Positions 33,654 to 42,536 of a DNA stretch of 64,000 nucleotides are shown here, piece after piece. The stretch lies in the NCBI RefSeq assembly GCF_048381675.1, contig NZ_JBLWIS010000004.1, positions 219,456 to 283,455 of the forward strand. The letters are read 5' to 3'. The notes under the pieces were generated by a model. It searched no databases, had not been told where the DNA came from, and saw only the letters and a list, made by a program, of their open reading frames with translations. The stretch is from Advenella sp048381675. Lineage in GTDB: Bacteria; Pseudomonadota; Gammaproteobacteria; Burkholderiales; Burkholderiaceae_B. Each line of letters starts with the position of its first letter. The first letter of the stretch is position 1. The position numbers and the translations under genes were made by a program.

Positions 33654-34628
33654 TTAATTCACTTGCATGTTTGCATCGGCCATCACTTTACTCCACTTCT
33701 CAATTTCTTCATTGATATAAGTGGTAAATGCTTCTGGCGAGGTGGTGTTGATCAGTACACCCTGGCTGGTAAATTTTTTGGCAATCTCTGGATCCTGCAT
33801 GGCTTCAGTCATTGATTTGTTCAGCAACGCAACGATCTCGGGAGGTGTGTCTTTCTTGACGGCAGCACCCCACCAGAAAGTAGGCACAATCTCACCGTAG
33901 CCCAGCTCTTCCAGTGTGGGTACATTCGGCAGCAGGGGAGAACGCTCTTTGGAGCCAATCGCCAGGGCACGCAGCTTGTCACCCAGCACAAAAGGACCGC
34001 TGGTGGGAATCGCGTCATACATGAAATCAACCTGGCCGCTGATGGTGTCTTGCAAGCCTGGAATAGAACCTTTATAGGCCACATGGGTCATTTCCTGGTT
34101 CAGCTTGTTTTGCAGCAGGGTACCAAACAGATGGCCGCCCGTGCCAACACCCTGGGAGGCGTAAGTCAGGCCCTGGGGTTTTTCTGAGGCACCTTTAACC
34201 AGATCTTCAAAAGTCTGGTAGGGGCTGTTCATGGGAACCACGACCAAAGCCGGTGACACAATCAACTCGCCAACAGGTTGCAGGTCTGTGCGCGGATCAT
34301 AAGAAAGATTCTTGAACAGACCCACATTGGTGGCCAAAGAGGGCACATCGCCAATAAACACGGTGTATCCATCGGCAGGGGCTTTTTTCAGCACATTCAT
34401 GCCAACCTGTGCGGCACCGCCCGGTTTATTGTCCACCACCACGGGCTGCCCCAGTTTTTTGGACATATGGGCACCCACTTCACGGGCCAACACGTCGGTC
34501 AAACCGCCGGCAGCGTAAGGCACCAGGAAGGTAATGGGTTTTTCGGGGTAATTTTGGGCCTGTGCAACACCGGCTGTCAGACTCATGGCCAGGCAAACGG
34601 GGGCGAAAGATTTCAACCATTTTTTCAT
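33654..34628 (-). CDS. Bug/TctC-family solute-binding protein
   Basis: The 324-residue protein has a signal peptide (hydrophobic 10-22, cleavage near AQA-QNYP) and the family start NYPEKPITFLVPYAAGGLTDVLAREV. Other conserved stretches are GGHLFGTLL and VAYKGSIPGLQDTISGQVDFMYD. It lies between FAH and SDR genes, so the ligand is probably the compound broken down by this cluster. No TctAB membrane genes are near. It is distantly related to the other Bug protein at 13.3 kb. Confidence 0.88.
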   Translation of the reverse strand: MKKWLKSFAPVCLAMSLTAGVAQAQNYPEKPITFLVPYAAGGLTDVLAREVGAHMSKKLGQPVVVDNKPGGAAQVGMNVLKKAPADGYTVFIGDVPSLATNVGLFKNLSYDPRTDLQPVGELIVSPALVVVPMNSPYQTFEDLVKGASEKPQGLTYASQGVGTGGHLFGTLLQNKLNQEMTHVAYKGSIPGLQDTISGQVDFMYDAIPTSGPFVLGDKLRALAIGSKERSPLLPNVPTLEELGYGEIVPTFWWGAAVKKDTPPEIVALLNKSMTEAMQDPEIAKKFTSQGVLINTTSPEAFTTYINEEIEKWSKVMADANMQVN

Positions 34629-34650
34629 TTATGTCTCCAGATACGAATGT

Positions 34651-35502
34651 TTATGCTTCGGCGGCAATGGTATTTCTCAGAATACCGACTGCATCCACTT
34701 CAATTTCAACAATATCACCTTCTTTCATGAATACGGGTGGATTACGTTTGGCACCCACGCCACCCGGTGTTCCGGTCACGATCACATCACCTGGATTCAG
34801 GGGCAGGAAAGAGGAAATATAGGCAATTTGCCGTGGAATGCTGTGAATCAGCATATCGGTGGTGGCACGTTGCATTTCTTCCCCGTTCAGGCGGGTAATC
34901 AAGGTTAATTTCTGGTTGGGTTCAATTTCATCGGCCGTGACCATCCAGGGGCCGAAACCACCGGTTTTCCAGAAGTTTTTACCGGGAATCCACTGCGAAG
35001 TGGCGGTTTGCCAATCGCGGATACTGCCGTCGTTGTAGCAGGCATAACCGGCAATGTGATCCCAGGAATCTTCTTCTGAAATACGGCGGCCGCCTTTACC
35101 AATCACAATCGCAATCTCACCTTCGTAATCCAGTTTGACAGACTCGGGGGGCAGTACAATACTGTCGTTGTGGGCAACCTGGGACTCGGCCACGCGCAGG
35201 AAAATTACCGGTGACTCGGTTTTTTCCTTGTTGGTTTCTTTCACGTGCTCATCATAATTCAGGCCGATACAGAAAATCTTGCCAGGCTCTGGAATGACGG
35301 GCAACAATTCAAGGTCGGCAAACTTCAGGGTTGCCGTTGCATTGGCAGCCAGTTCTTCAGCCTTGGCCAGCAGGTCTTTTTCAAGCACTTCTTTCAGCGT
35401 ATTGGCTTCGCCTTCAAACAAAGGCTTCAGATTGACCACATCGTTGCCATTCACGGCACCGAAGGTTTCTTCATTGTTCAAGTTAAAACTGATTAGTTTC
35501 AT
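34651..35502 (-). CDS. Fumarylacetoacetate hydrolase family enzyme
   Basis: The 283-residue protein has the FAH fold C-terminal half: CIGLNYDEHVKE, PVIFLR, DYEGEIAIVIGKGGRRI with metal-binding Glu, and ITRLNGEEMQRATTDMLIHSIPRQIAYIS followed by GDVIVTGTPGGVGAKR. Members hydrolyse C-C bonds of acylpyruvates or hydrate dienoates in aromatic ring breakdown, using Mg or Mn. In operon with a VOC protein and SDR. Substrate cannot be fixed from sequence. Confidence 0.87.
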   Translation of the reverse strand: MKLISFNLNNEETFGAVNGNDVVNLKPLFEGEANTLKEVLEKDLLAKAEELAANATATLKFADLELLPVIPEPGKIFCIGLNYDEHVKETNKEKTESPVIFLRVAESQVAHNDSIVLPPESVKLDYEGEIAIVIGKGGRRISEEDSWDHIAGYACYNDGSIRDWQTATSQWIPGKNFWKTGGFGPWMVTADEIEPNQKLTLITRLNGEEMQRATTDMLIHSIPRQIAYISSFLPLNPGDVIVTGTPGGVGAKRNPPVFMKEGDIVEIEVDAVGILRNTIAAEA

Positions 35503-35547
35503 TTTTATTTCCTGCCTGGTATATAAGATATAAGAGATATAAAAAAT

Positions 35548-36117
35548 TTATTTCTGGGGTGCCGCATTCATTAGGGTGTGCATCTGCTTTACCCATTCGG
35601 AGCGGGGCATGAATTTTGGGGATGCCTGGGCAATGCTTTTCACCTGGGCCATGATTTCGTGATCAGTCTGGCTGAAATCAATGGTTGCCTTAAGGGGCTG
35701 GTCGCAATACCACTCGGTATCCATGAAAACCTCTATCCGGTTGCCTTCAGGATCAAAGCTGTAGATGGATAGCGCATTGCCATGCGTGCTGGGGTCCATC
35801 CGTTCAGCGCCTGCCAGCTTCAGGCATTCATGGTAGTGGCGCAAGGTGGGCAGATCCTGTACCCGCAGCGAAATCTGGTTGATCACGCTAAAGGCCACAT
35901 CTTCCGGGCGGCCGCTTACCAGTGCCAGTTGATGATGCTCTTCCGGATTCTGGCTAAGGAACACGATGTCTTTGCCGCCAATCACGCCCTTGTCGGTAAT
36001 GAACAGTTGCAGTGCCTGTTGGTAAAACTGCGTCATGCGTGCAATGTCTTTGACAAAAATTCCTACATGACTAAAAGACAATGTCTCTTTGTAATTGTTT
36101 TCTTTGTTAAAACTCAT
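35548..36117 (-). CDS. VOC-superfamily protein (extradiol dioxygenase-like)
   Basis: The 189-residue protein has the VOC paired-motif fold with candidate metal ligands H17 in FSHVGIF, H61 or H62 in EEHHQLAL and E129 in DPEGNRIEVF, plus H112 in STHGNALSIY. This His-His-Glu pattern and HGNALSIYxxDPEGN are those of extradiol ring-cleaving dioxygenases and related enzymes. It is the first gene of the cluster running left, facing the IclR gene. The C-terminal 50 residues form a helical addition. An isomerase or lyase role is also possible. Confidence 0.75.
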   Translation of the reverse strand: MSFNKENNYKETLSFSHVGIFVKDIARMTQFYQQALQLFITDKGVIGGKDIVFLSQNPEEHHQLALVSGRPEDVAFSVINQISLRVQDLPTLRHYHECLKLAGAERMDPSTHGNALSIYSFDPEGNRIEVFMDTEWYCDQPLKATIDFSQTDHEIMAQVKSIAQASPKFMPRSEWVKQMHTLMNAAPQK

Positions 36118-36206
36118 AAATTATCACTATTTAATAAAATTCATTGAAATAATTATATTTAATAATTTAATATAAATCAATTATCAAATAAATAAAAAAT
36201 TCAATA

Positions 36207-36226
36207 AATTTGTAAATTGATATAAT
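36207..36226 (+). promoter_or_regulatory. Candidate promoter and dyad before the IclR gene
   Basis: TATAAT at 36221-36226 is a consensus -10, directly before the ATG of the longest frame, which supports the later ATG at 36263 as start. AATTT-GT-AAATT at 36207-36218 is a perfect dyad overlapping the spacer and could be an autoregulatory site. Confidence 0.45.
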
Positions 36227-36262
36227 ATGAGGTTTTTTCCACCCAAAAAGCCGGTTTTCCCC

Positions 36263-36997
36263 ATGTCTAGTCTTACCAAAATGCTGAATGTGCTGGATCT
36301 TTTCACGCCAGAACACCCCTCCTGGACGATAGAGGAAATGGCCGAGCACCTGGCCTATGCCGTGCCCACCATGTACCGCTATGTAAAGGAATTAAGCACC
36401 GCCGGCCTGTTAAGGCACAGTTCGGGGGCACGCTATGTGCTGGGCACCCGCATTATTGAGCTGGATTATCAGATCAGGAATATTGATCCTTTAATTCAGG
36501 CCTCTTCACAGGCGATGCGCGCATTGGCAGAAAAATCGGGTTCTGATGTCGTGTTGGGTACTATTTATGCCGACCGCATTATTACCGTTAGCCATGCGTT
36601 TGGGGAAGAAAATTTAAAAATCAGCTATGTGCGTGGCAAACGTATGCCTTTGTTCAGGGGGGCGTTGTCCAAATGCGTGCTGTCCACCCTGTCCAAGCCC
36701 CAGTTGCGTAAGGTTTTTACTGATAATGTTGGCGAGTTTACAGGGCAAACGCCCGAAACCGTTCAGGAATCCTTAAAGGAAATCCGTAAAAAAGGCTATT
36801 GCGTCACGTTCAGTGAACTGAACCAGGGCGTGGTGGGCATTGCCATTCCTTACCAGAACAAACCGCATTTGATCAACGCTTCACTGGGTTTTATTGTGTC
36901 TGATAAGCGTTATAGCCTGATGGAAGAGGGCAAGGCCGTGGCTGAGTTGCAGAATTGTGCCGAGGAAATTGATTTTGCTTTGCGGCATTATGGGTAG
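36263..36997 (+). CDS. IclR-family transcriptional regulator
   Basis: A 244-residue regulator with N-terminal winged helix (LTKMLNVLDLFTPEHPSWTIEEMA; PTMYRYVKELSTAGLLRHSSG) and C-terminal IclR effector domain (KRMPLFRGALSKCVLS; GYCVTFSELNQGVVGIAIPY). It is divergent from the VOC-FAH-Bug-SDR operon and almost surely controls it. Start is set at 36263 because the earlier ATG lies at the -10 box. IclR members act as repressor or activator; which applies is not shown. Confidence 0.87.
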   Translation: MSSLTKMLNVLDLFTPEHPSWTIEEMAEHLAYAVPTMYRYVKELSTAGLLRHSSGARYVLGTRIIELDYQIRNIDPLIQASSQAMRALAEKSGSDVVLGTIYADRIITVSHAFGEENLKISYVRGKRMPLFRGALSKCVLSTLSKPQLRKVFTDNVGEFTGQTPETVQESLKEIRKKGYCVTFSELNQGVVGIAIPYQNKPHLINASLGFIVSDKRYSLMEEGKAVAELQNCAEEIDFALRHYG

Positions 36998-37000
36998 GGG

Positions 37001-37124
37001 GGCATGCGTGGGAACCACCCCGGCGCTACGCGCCACCCCTCCGCAGAGGGGAATTTTCCTTCTTCGTGGATACGTTTGTGTTTGGCTTGTTTTTATCTCG
37101 TTCCATGCTCCTGCGTGGGAATGC
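37001..37124. repeat. Interspersed repeat, copy 2
   Basis: The block AACCACCCCGGCGCTACGCG followed by CCACCCCTCCGCAGAGGGGA and ATTTTCCTTCTTCGTGGA is closely related to the arms at 29701-29848. Further on, CGTTCCATGCTCCTGCGTGG and GAATGCAT resemble a second palindromic family. Unlike copy 1, this copy has one arm only. It sits between the convergent IclR and HAD genes. Confidence 0.7.
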
Positions 37125-37142
37125 ATAATCAGCCGTATAAAA

Positions 37143-37787
37143 TCATCCTTTTATTTTTATAAATCCCTGTTTTTTATTGAATAAAAATCCTTCGTTGGCA
37201 AGTATTAGCATAGGCTCATCACCTTTACTATCACCATAGGCATAAATAAACGGTGGTAAACGCCCGTTTAGCCATTTCAAAATTCTTTGAGCCTTGTGTT
37301 CACCAAAACAGTTGCCACCCTCCAGCTTACCGGTAATACAATCTTCTCTAACAGCCAATTGGCTGCTTAACAAGGCATTGATATTTTCTCTTTTTACCCA
37401 GCTGCTTAAATAAACATCAAGTGAAGCACTAACCAGAACACACTCATGTCCCTGTTGTTGGTGCCATTTCAAGCGTTCTACGCCTTCGACTCTAAGCATG
37501 CTTGGTATGATTTCTTGGCTGAATCTGCTACCTAAATTAAACAGTTCATCTATAGGATAGCCAGACAAATACCATTTCAATACAAGTTGTTTGGTAACGT
37601 CGTTGCGAATGAGTTTCAAGAAATAGGCAATTAAAACGGGGCTGATTGCAAACAACTTAATGTAGTAAACAGGTTTGCCGACCACAAACTTAAGAAATGG
37701 CATTAGCGAGTCTTTGGTGGTAAGCGTGCCATCAAAATCAAAAAACGCAACCGGTCGATTGAAATCCGTTTTAGCCATCTGATTCAT
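37143..37787 (-). CDS. HAD-superfamily phosphatase (proposed polyprenylphosphoryl-phosphoribose phosphatase)
   Basis: The 214-residue protein is of HAD subfamily IB: FFDFDGTLT with nucleophile D17 and D19, LVSAS near 117-121 and YGDSKGDEPML near 180-190. The cap region has hydrophobic stretches (VVGKPVYYIKLFAISPVLIAYFL) that may contact a membrane. It overlaps the DprE2-like gene by 4 bases, so in the order of the cluster it could remove the 5-phosphate from the polyprenyl phosphoribose intermediate. The role is inferred from context; HAD-IB enzymes also include phosphoserine phosphatase-like members. Confidence 0.7.
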   Translation of the reverse strand: MNQMAKTDFNRPVAFFDFDGTLTTKDSLMPFLKFVVGKPVYYIKLFAISPVLIAYFLKLIRNDVTKQLVLKWYLSGYPIDELFNLGSRFSQEIIPSMLRVEGVERLKWHQQQGHECVLVSASLDVYLSSWVKRENINALLSSQLAVREDCITGKLEGGNCFGEHKAQRILKWLNGRLPPFIYAYGDSKGDEPMLILANEGFLFNKKQGFIKIKG

Positions 37788-38539
37788 AATGACATTTTTT
37801 TAAAAATAGACTCTGGAATATGTTTAATAATAAACATGATACCCCACCAAAAACCAGGTAAATAAACTTCATTTTTACCCTTAACCATGGCGTTTACAAT
37901 ACCTTGCGCAATCTTTTCAGGTTTGCTCCATAGTAAGCCTGACTTGTTAAAACTGGCTGTCATTGGGGTATCTATAAAACCGGGTTTAATGGTAACAACA
38001 TCAACCCCTTTTTTAACCAAACGGTTGCGCAAACCCTGTAAAAACAAGCTTACCATACCTTTAGAGGCACCATAAACGTAGTTGCTTTGTCTACCTCGGT
38101 CGCCCGCTACCGAGCTGATTACGGCAATTACCCCTTTTTGTTTAGGTTCAAAATAATTTGCCAGTAAAGTCAATAAACTGATTATGCTTAACGCATTCGT
38201 TTCAATTTCTTTTAGCGTTAAGTCAACACTATTCTCACAGTCTTGTTGAGTTGGTAAGGTACCGTGTGCAATCAGGACTGCATCAATTTCACCCAATACA
38301 TCTTGGGCACGCTCGATAATTGTCTGATGCTGTTTAATATTTACCAGATCACAACAGAAACCTTCAATTTTTTGACTAGTACCTGCCCTGACTTTCAAAT
38401 CATTAACAATCGCTGTCAGTTTGCTATTATTCCGACCAACGCAAAACAATGAAGCACCCTGGCTAACCAATTGTCGTGCAACCTGTTCCGCAATGGCAGA
38501 AGTGGCACCAAAAATAACGACTCGTTTTAAAGAATTCAT
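37784..38539 (-). CDS. DprE2-like SDR (2-keto reductase of polyprenyl-phospho-ribose)
   Basis: The 251-residue SDR has cofactor motif FGATSAIAEQVA near 9-20, ISSVAG with catalytic Ser and YGASKG. It resembles the second subunit of the decaprenylphosphoryl-ribose epimerase, which uses NADH to reduce the 2-keto intermediate to D-arabinose. The ATG overlaps the stop of the oxidase gene (ATGA). The C-terminal hydrophobic part (PGFWWGIMFIIKHIPESIF) fits membrane association. Together with the neighbouring oxidase it would complete ribose-to-arabinose epimerisation. Confidence 0.8.
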   Translation of the reverse strand: MNSLKRVVIFGATSAIAEQVARQLVSQGASLFCVGRNNSKLTAIVNDLKVRAGTSQKIEGFCCDLVNIKQHQTIIERAQDVLGEIDAVLIAHGTLPTQQDCENSVDLTLKEIETNALSIISLLTLLANYFEPKQKGVIAVISSVAGDRGRQSNYVYGASKGMVSLFLQGLRNRLVKKGVDVVTIKPGFIDTPMTASFNKSGLLWSKPEKIAQGIVNAMVKGKNEVYLPGFWWGIMFIIKHIPESIFKKMSL

Positions 38540-39837
38540 GGTGTTACCCGTTTCCAGAAGCTTGAAGAAAAATTTGGATCTGTAAAGTGACTGAATGCTT
38601 CCCACTGTGGGAAACCTGACTGGAACAAATCTGCTGGCATACGTGCATCTTTTGCGGGGTAAAGTGCCCCTCCTGCCTCTCTCACAATGGCATCAAGGTC
38701 AGCTAATAAACGCAGGGTTTTGTCACCCCGGTTAGGAAAATCCAATGCCAGCGTCATACCAGGGCGAGCGAAAGACAGCATGCCTATTGAGGGTTGATTG
38801 CCAAATGTTTTAAGAACCGCTAAAAAAGAACCTTCTTTTCTTTTTGAAATGGTAGTTAATAAAATTAACGTGGCTTCTTTTGCGTTGTCGGGTGGAATAA
38901 CGCACTGATATTGATAAAAACCCTGACGACCATAAATACGGTTCCAGTTCTGGATGGCATCCAATGGATAAAAATACGGGACATAATGCGACAATGCGCC
39001 ATGTGGTTTAATGCTTTGACGGTAATAAAGCGCATTAAAAGCCCGTAAGCTCATTGGGTTAATGAGCGAGAAAGGGGGTGAAAATGGAACCCTTTTTGTT
39101 TTTTCTTTGAAAACAGGGTAAGTGCTTTGGCTGGCTGCATGCTGGCCGGCAAACAAAATTCCCCGGCCACGCGAGTTCCCACCTGCCATGCAATCAATCC
39201 ATGCCACCGTGTATGGAAAATTTAGTTCGGCCTGTGCGTTTAATGGCCAAAACTCATCAAGGTTTTGAAACCGTTGTGATTGGACCCACATCCATGGGTT
39301 GTTGACAGGCATCAGTTGCAGTTCAACCCAGCGTATAAGGCCGGTCAACCCCAACCCCCCAATGCTTGCTTTAAAATAGTCTGTATTTTCTGTTGCTGAA
39401 CAATGCAGAATAGAACCATCGCTACGCCAAAGCTCAAAGGCCCTTACATGATGCCCAAAACTGCCCATAATATGATGGTTTTTGCCATGTACATCATTGG
39501 CAACAGCCCCCCCGATGGTGGCAAGCCGTGTACCGGGGGTAACCGGTAGAAACCAACCTTGCGGAACAATTAAGGCCAGAAGATCAGCCAATGTCATACC
39601 CGCTTCACACCGGATTACACCTGTTACAGGGTTAAACTCAATGAACCGGTCAAGCTCGTGGGTGAGCAAAAGCGTGCCTTCGTTAGTTAGGCAAACATCC
39701 CCATAACTGCGGCCATTGCCATAAGGCAGAAAGGGTTTTGGCAAATGCGTTGAAAACGGCTCTTGCCGGTAAGACAGGGCATGAATTTTTTCAGAAAAAA
39801 CACGGGGCAGTTGGTTCCAGGAAAGAGGGGTTTTCAT
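38536..39837 (-). CDS. DprE1-like FAD oxidase (decaprenylphosphoryl-ribose 2-oxidase family)
   Basis: The 433-residue protein starts MKTPLSWNQLPRVF and has the FAD-binding PYGNGRSYGD near 38-47, PVTPGTRLATIGGAVANDVH with GKNHH near 118-122, and GGLGLTGLIRW. In mycobacteria DprE1 oxidises the 2-OH of decaprenylphosphoryl-ribose. The Cys target of benzothiazinones (DprE1 Cys387) cannot be placed safely without alignment. The longest frame adds 13 codons that overlap the UbiA gene; the ATG at 39837 is preferred. Gene order UbiA-DprE1-DprE2-HAD is as expected for polyprenyl-phosphoarabinose synthesis. Confidence 0.83.
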   Translation of the reverse strand: MKTPLSWNQLPRVFSEKIHALSYRQEPFSTHLPKPFLPYGNGRSYGDVCLTNEGTLLLTHELDRFIEFNPVTGVIRCEAGMTLADLLALIVPQGWFLPVTPGTRLATIGGAVANDVHGKNHHIMGSFGHHVRAFELWRSDGSILHCSATENTDYFKASIGGLGLTGLIRWVELQLMPVNNPWMWVQSQRFQNLDEFWPLNAQAELNFPYTVAWIDCMAGGNSRGRGILFAGQHAASQSTYPVFKEKTKRVPFSPPFSLINPMSLRAFNALYYRQSIKPHGALSHYVPYFYPLDAIQNWNRIYGRQGFYQYQCVIPPDNAKEATLILLTTISKRKEGSFLAVLKTFGNQPSIGMLSFARPGMTLALDFPNRGDKTLRLLADLDAIVREAGGALYPAKDARMPADLFQSGFPQWEAFSHFTDPNFSSSFWKRVTP

Positions 39838-39847
39838 TTTCCGGTAC

Positions 39848-40720
39848 TCATTGAAGTATCCAAAGCGTGATGACAAACCATAATATGACGGTAATTAATA
39901 AATGAGGATCTTGCAACAGATCTTTGGCCGTGTCGTTACCCTTTGAGTGACGGTGTAATAAAAATATATAACGAAAAATGCCATACATCACAAAGGGTAA
40001 TGTAAGAATCAGGTTCTCGGTATTGTGAAGTTGGATAGTTTTGGGTGAAACCGTATACAAACCGTATGAAAGAATAGTGCCGGCTGCGGTGATGGCAATG
40101 TACTGTTCTAAAATAATTGGGCTGTAGTCATCTAAAACCCGTCTTGTTAAAGCTTGATCTTGTTTGTCACCCCCTTTTAGCATAAGGAGTTCTGCGCGTC
40201 GTTTAGAAAAGCCCATAAATAAGGTTATCATTAAGCCACATAGCAGTAACCAGGCAGAAGGTGCAATACCAAGCCCAAGCGTACCGGCTAGAATCCTTAG
40301 CATAAAGCCAGACGAGATTAAAAATACATCAAGAATGACAATATGCTTTAAGTTTAATGAATAAAAAATATTAATAATAAAATAACTGATAGTGCATGCC
40401 GCAACGTAAATACTTACGCTTATTGACAGGCCAACTGACGTTAAAAACAAGGCCACTAATAACATTTTTGCACGATGAGGTGAAATTTCCCTGCTGGCGA
40501 TGGGCCTTTTGCATTTTATTGGGTGAGCACGGTCTGTTTCAACATCAACCAGGTCATTCAGGATATACACTGCACTTGCCATGGCACAGAATGCGGCAAA
40601 TGTCATCATGCTTTCATACAGTGTTGATAAATCCCATTGATGGGCAAATAAAGGACCGATGAACACAAAGCTGTTTTTCAGGTATTGATGGGGCCGGATG
40701 AGTTTTATAAGAGGGGGCAC
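39848..40720 (-). CDS. UbiA-family prenyltransferase, decaprenyl-phosphate phosphoribosyltransferase-like
   Basis: A 290-residue protein with about eight to nine membrane segments. Prenyl-pyrophosphate-binding Asp motif is N55-D56-xx-D59-xxx-D63 (NDLVDVETDRAHP, then KCKRPIAS). The opening LIKLIRPHQYLKNSFVFIGPLF and the KCKRP sequence are those of decaprenyl-phosphate 5-phosphoribosyltransferases (Rv3806c-like) rather than ubiquinone or heme UbiA enzymes. It would transfer phosphoribosyl from PRPP to polyprenyl phosphate. First in the leftward operon. Confidence 0.83.
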   Translation of the reverse strand: MPPLIKLIRPHQYLKNSFVFIGPLFAHQWDLSTLYESMMTFAAFCAMASAVYILNDLVDVETDRAHPIKCKRPIASREISPHRAKMLLVALFLTSVGLSISVSIYVAACTISYFIINIFYSLNLKHIVILDVFLISSGFMLRILAGTLGLGIAPSAWLLLCGLMITLFMGFSKRRAELLMLKGGDKQDQALTRRVLDDYSPIILEQYIAITAAGTILSYGLYTVSPKTIQLHNTENLILTLPFVMYGIFRYIFLLHRHSKGNDTAKDLLQDPHLLITVILWFVITLWILQ

Positions 40721-40907
40721 TTTGACAGAGTATCCTTGTATCCTGTGAAAAATGTAAATTTTGGCCAGTATTACTGCAACAATCTTAGTGCTTAGCCAAC
40801 GGGTAAGATTGTAATGCTATATTTTCGGTTAAAAGATTTTGGCACAACGGTCGGCGGGTTTATTCCTATTTATCGGAATAGGATTTCATACATCATCTAG
40901 AGTTTTC

Positions 40908-42485
40908 ATGCGTTTTTTTTCTAAAATCAATCAAAATAATTTGCTTCATAACAGGGTTTTAATCGTTTTTTTTGCTTCCCTGTTTTTGCTGGTTCTAATA
41001 CGAACAGCCTGGATTTCTGATGATGCCGCCATTACTTTAAGAACCGTTTTAAACTTTACCCATGGGTTTGGACCAACGTTTAATATTGACGAAAGAGTTC
41101 AGGCATACACACACCCTTTGTGGTTTTTGTTGTTATCAGTTGGTTCTTATATTTCAGGGAATGTTTTTTATACAACTTTTTTCCTATCAATCTTTATTTC
41201 TGTTGCAACATTGATTTTTTTGCTTGGTACACAGCCACGCAACTTGCTGGCACTTGTTTTGATTAGTGCAGCAGCTGTTTTATCAAAATCTTTTGTTGAT
41301 TTTTCTACTTCTGGCTTGGAAAATACTTTATCACATTTAATTTTATTGATAGCAGTTGTTTATGCATCATTGTGCCTTGATAAAGGTAAAAATAGATTAA
41401 CTGGATTTTTCTTATCCTGTTCTGCACTTTATCTTAATCGTCCAGATTTGCTTTTGATGATGCTTCCCATGGCGATATATTTATTTTATACCGCTTATCG
41501 AAAGCCAGAGCATCACGTTTGGAAATCAATTTTAATCTCATCCATTCCTGTTGTTTTGTGGACGGGGTTTTCCATATTTTATTATGGGTTTCCATTTCCA
41601 AATACGGCTTATGCAAAACTGGGTACAGGAATAGATTTAGATGAGAGAGTTGTTCAAGGGCTAATATACATATTGCATGTAATTATTCAGGACCCAATAA
41701 CAGCCTTTTTCATTATGGCTGGCATCATAATTGGGATTTTTTCGTCAGTTTTAAATAGATGGCTTTCAATAGGAATAATTTTATATCTTGTTTATATTTT
41801 AAGTATTGGTGGTGATTTTATGATGGGTCGTTTTTTATCAGCACCATTTTTTGTATCATTGATTATTATTGCGAGAGAATCTTTTTCAAAACTCATTGTA
41901 ATTACGCTTATAGTTTCAATTATTGTTTTAGGTTCTCGTAATATTATTCCTAATTTTATTTCAGGTTCTTCATATTCGAATCAGGCAATATCAATATATG
42001 GTGTGGCTGATGAGAGAGGATACTATTATCAACGTTTTGGTTTGTTAGCGGCTACAAAAAATACTTTTAAACAACCACAATGGTTCATTCATAATGAAAA
42101 GGTAGGAACTATTTGTGGAGAGCTGGGTTTTAATTCTATACGTCATGGGCCAGGAATGCATTATATAGATACCTGTGCTTTGGCTGATCCGCTTTTGGCC
42201 AGATTGCCTGCAAAATATGATCCTAATTGGCGAATTGGCCATTTTTATAGGCAACTTCCCACTAATTATCAAGAAAGTCTTGAAAAAAATAAAAACCTGC
42301 TAGCTGATGAAAATACTAAAAAATATTGGGATTCAATTCGTATTGTTACACGAGATGGACTCTTTAATAAAAATAGGTTATTCGAAATTATAAAATTAAA
42401 TTTTGGGTTTATTGAAAAGCCGGATTATGATATGTATAGATATCATAATGTTAAGAATAAAATTAATGGTGAGTTGGAATATTAA
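40908..42485 (+). CDS. GT-C type glycosyltransferase resembling arabinofuranosyltransferase AftB/TfpW
   Basis: The 525-residue protein has about ten membrane segments, then a soluble C-terminal part of about 150 residues. An acidic pair in RTAWISDDAAITLRTV near the first outer loop and INxxERVQAYTHPLWFL following it match the GT-C family that includes mycobacterial AftB and polyprenyl-P-arabinose-using pilin glycosyltransferases. The sequence is AT-richer than the flanking genes. ATG at 40908 is used; an upstream ATG in the longest frame lacks support. It is divergent from the donor-synthesis operon. The donor would be polyprenyl-phospho-D-arabinofuranose; acceptor unknown. Confidence 0.65.
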   Translation: MRFFSKINQNNLLHNRVLIVFFASLFLLVLIRTAWISDDAAITLRTVLNFTHGFGPTFNIDERVQAYTHPLWFLLLSVGSYISGNVFYTTFFLSIFISVATLIFLLGTQPRNLLALVLISAAAVLSKSFVDFSTSGLENTLSHLILLIAVVYASLCLDKGKNRLTGFFLSCSALYLNRPDLLLMMLPMAIYLFYTAYRKPEHHVWKSILISSIPVVLWTGFSIFYYGFPFPNTAYAKLGTGIDLDERVVQGLIYILHVIIQDPITAFFIMAGIIIGIFSSVLNRWLSIGIILYLVYILSIGGDFMMGRFLSAPFFVSLIIIARESFSKLIVITLIVSIIVLGSRNIIPNFISGSSYSNQAISIYGVADERGYYYQRFGLLAATKNTFKQPQWFIHNEKVGTICGELGFNSIRHGPGMHYIDTCALADPLLARLPAKYDPNWRIGHFYRQLPTNYQESLEKNKNLLADENTKKYWDSIRIVTRDGLFNKNRLFEIIKLNFGFIEKPDYDMYRYHNVKNKINGELEY

Positions 42486-42536
42486 AAATTTTCATAAAAT
42501 ATATATTGGTATATTTTAATGTAAATAATTTAGTTG

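Noticed and set aside
36990..37130. Insertion sequence remnant at 37.0 kb
   Set aside because: No transposase fragments; the sequence matches only the small palindromic repeat family.
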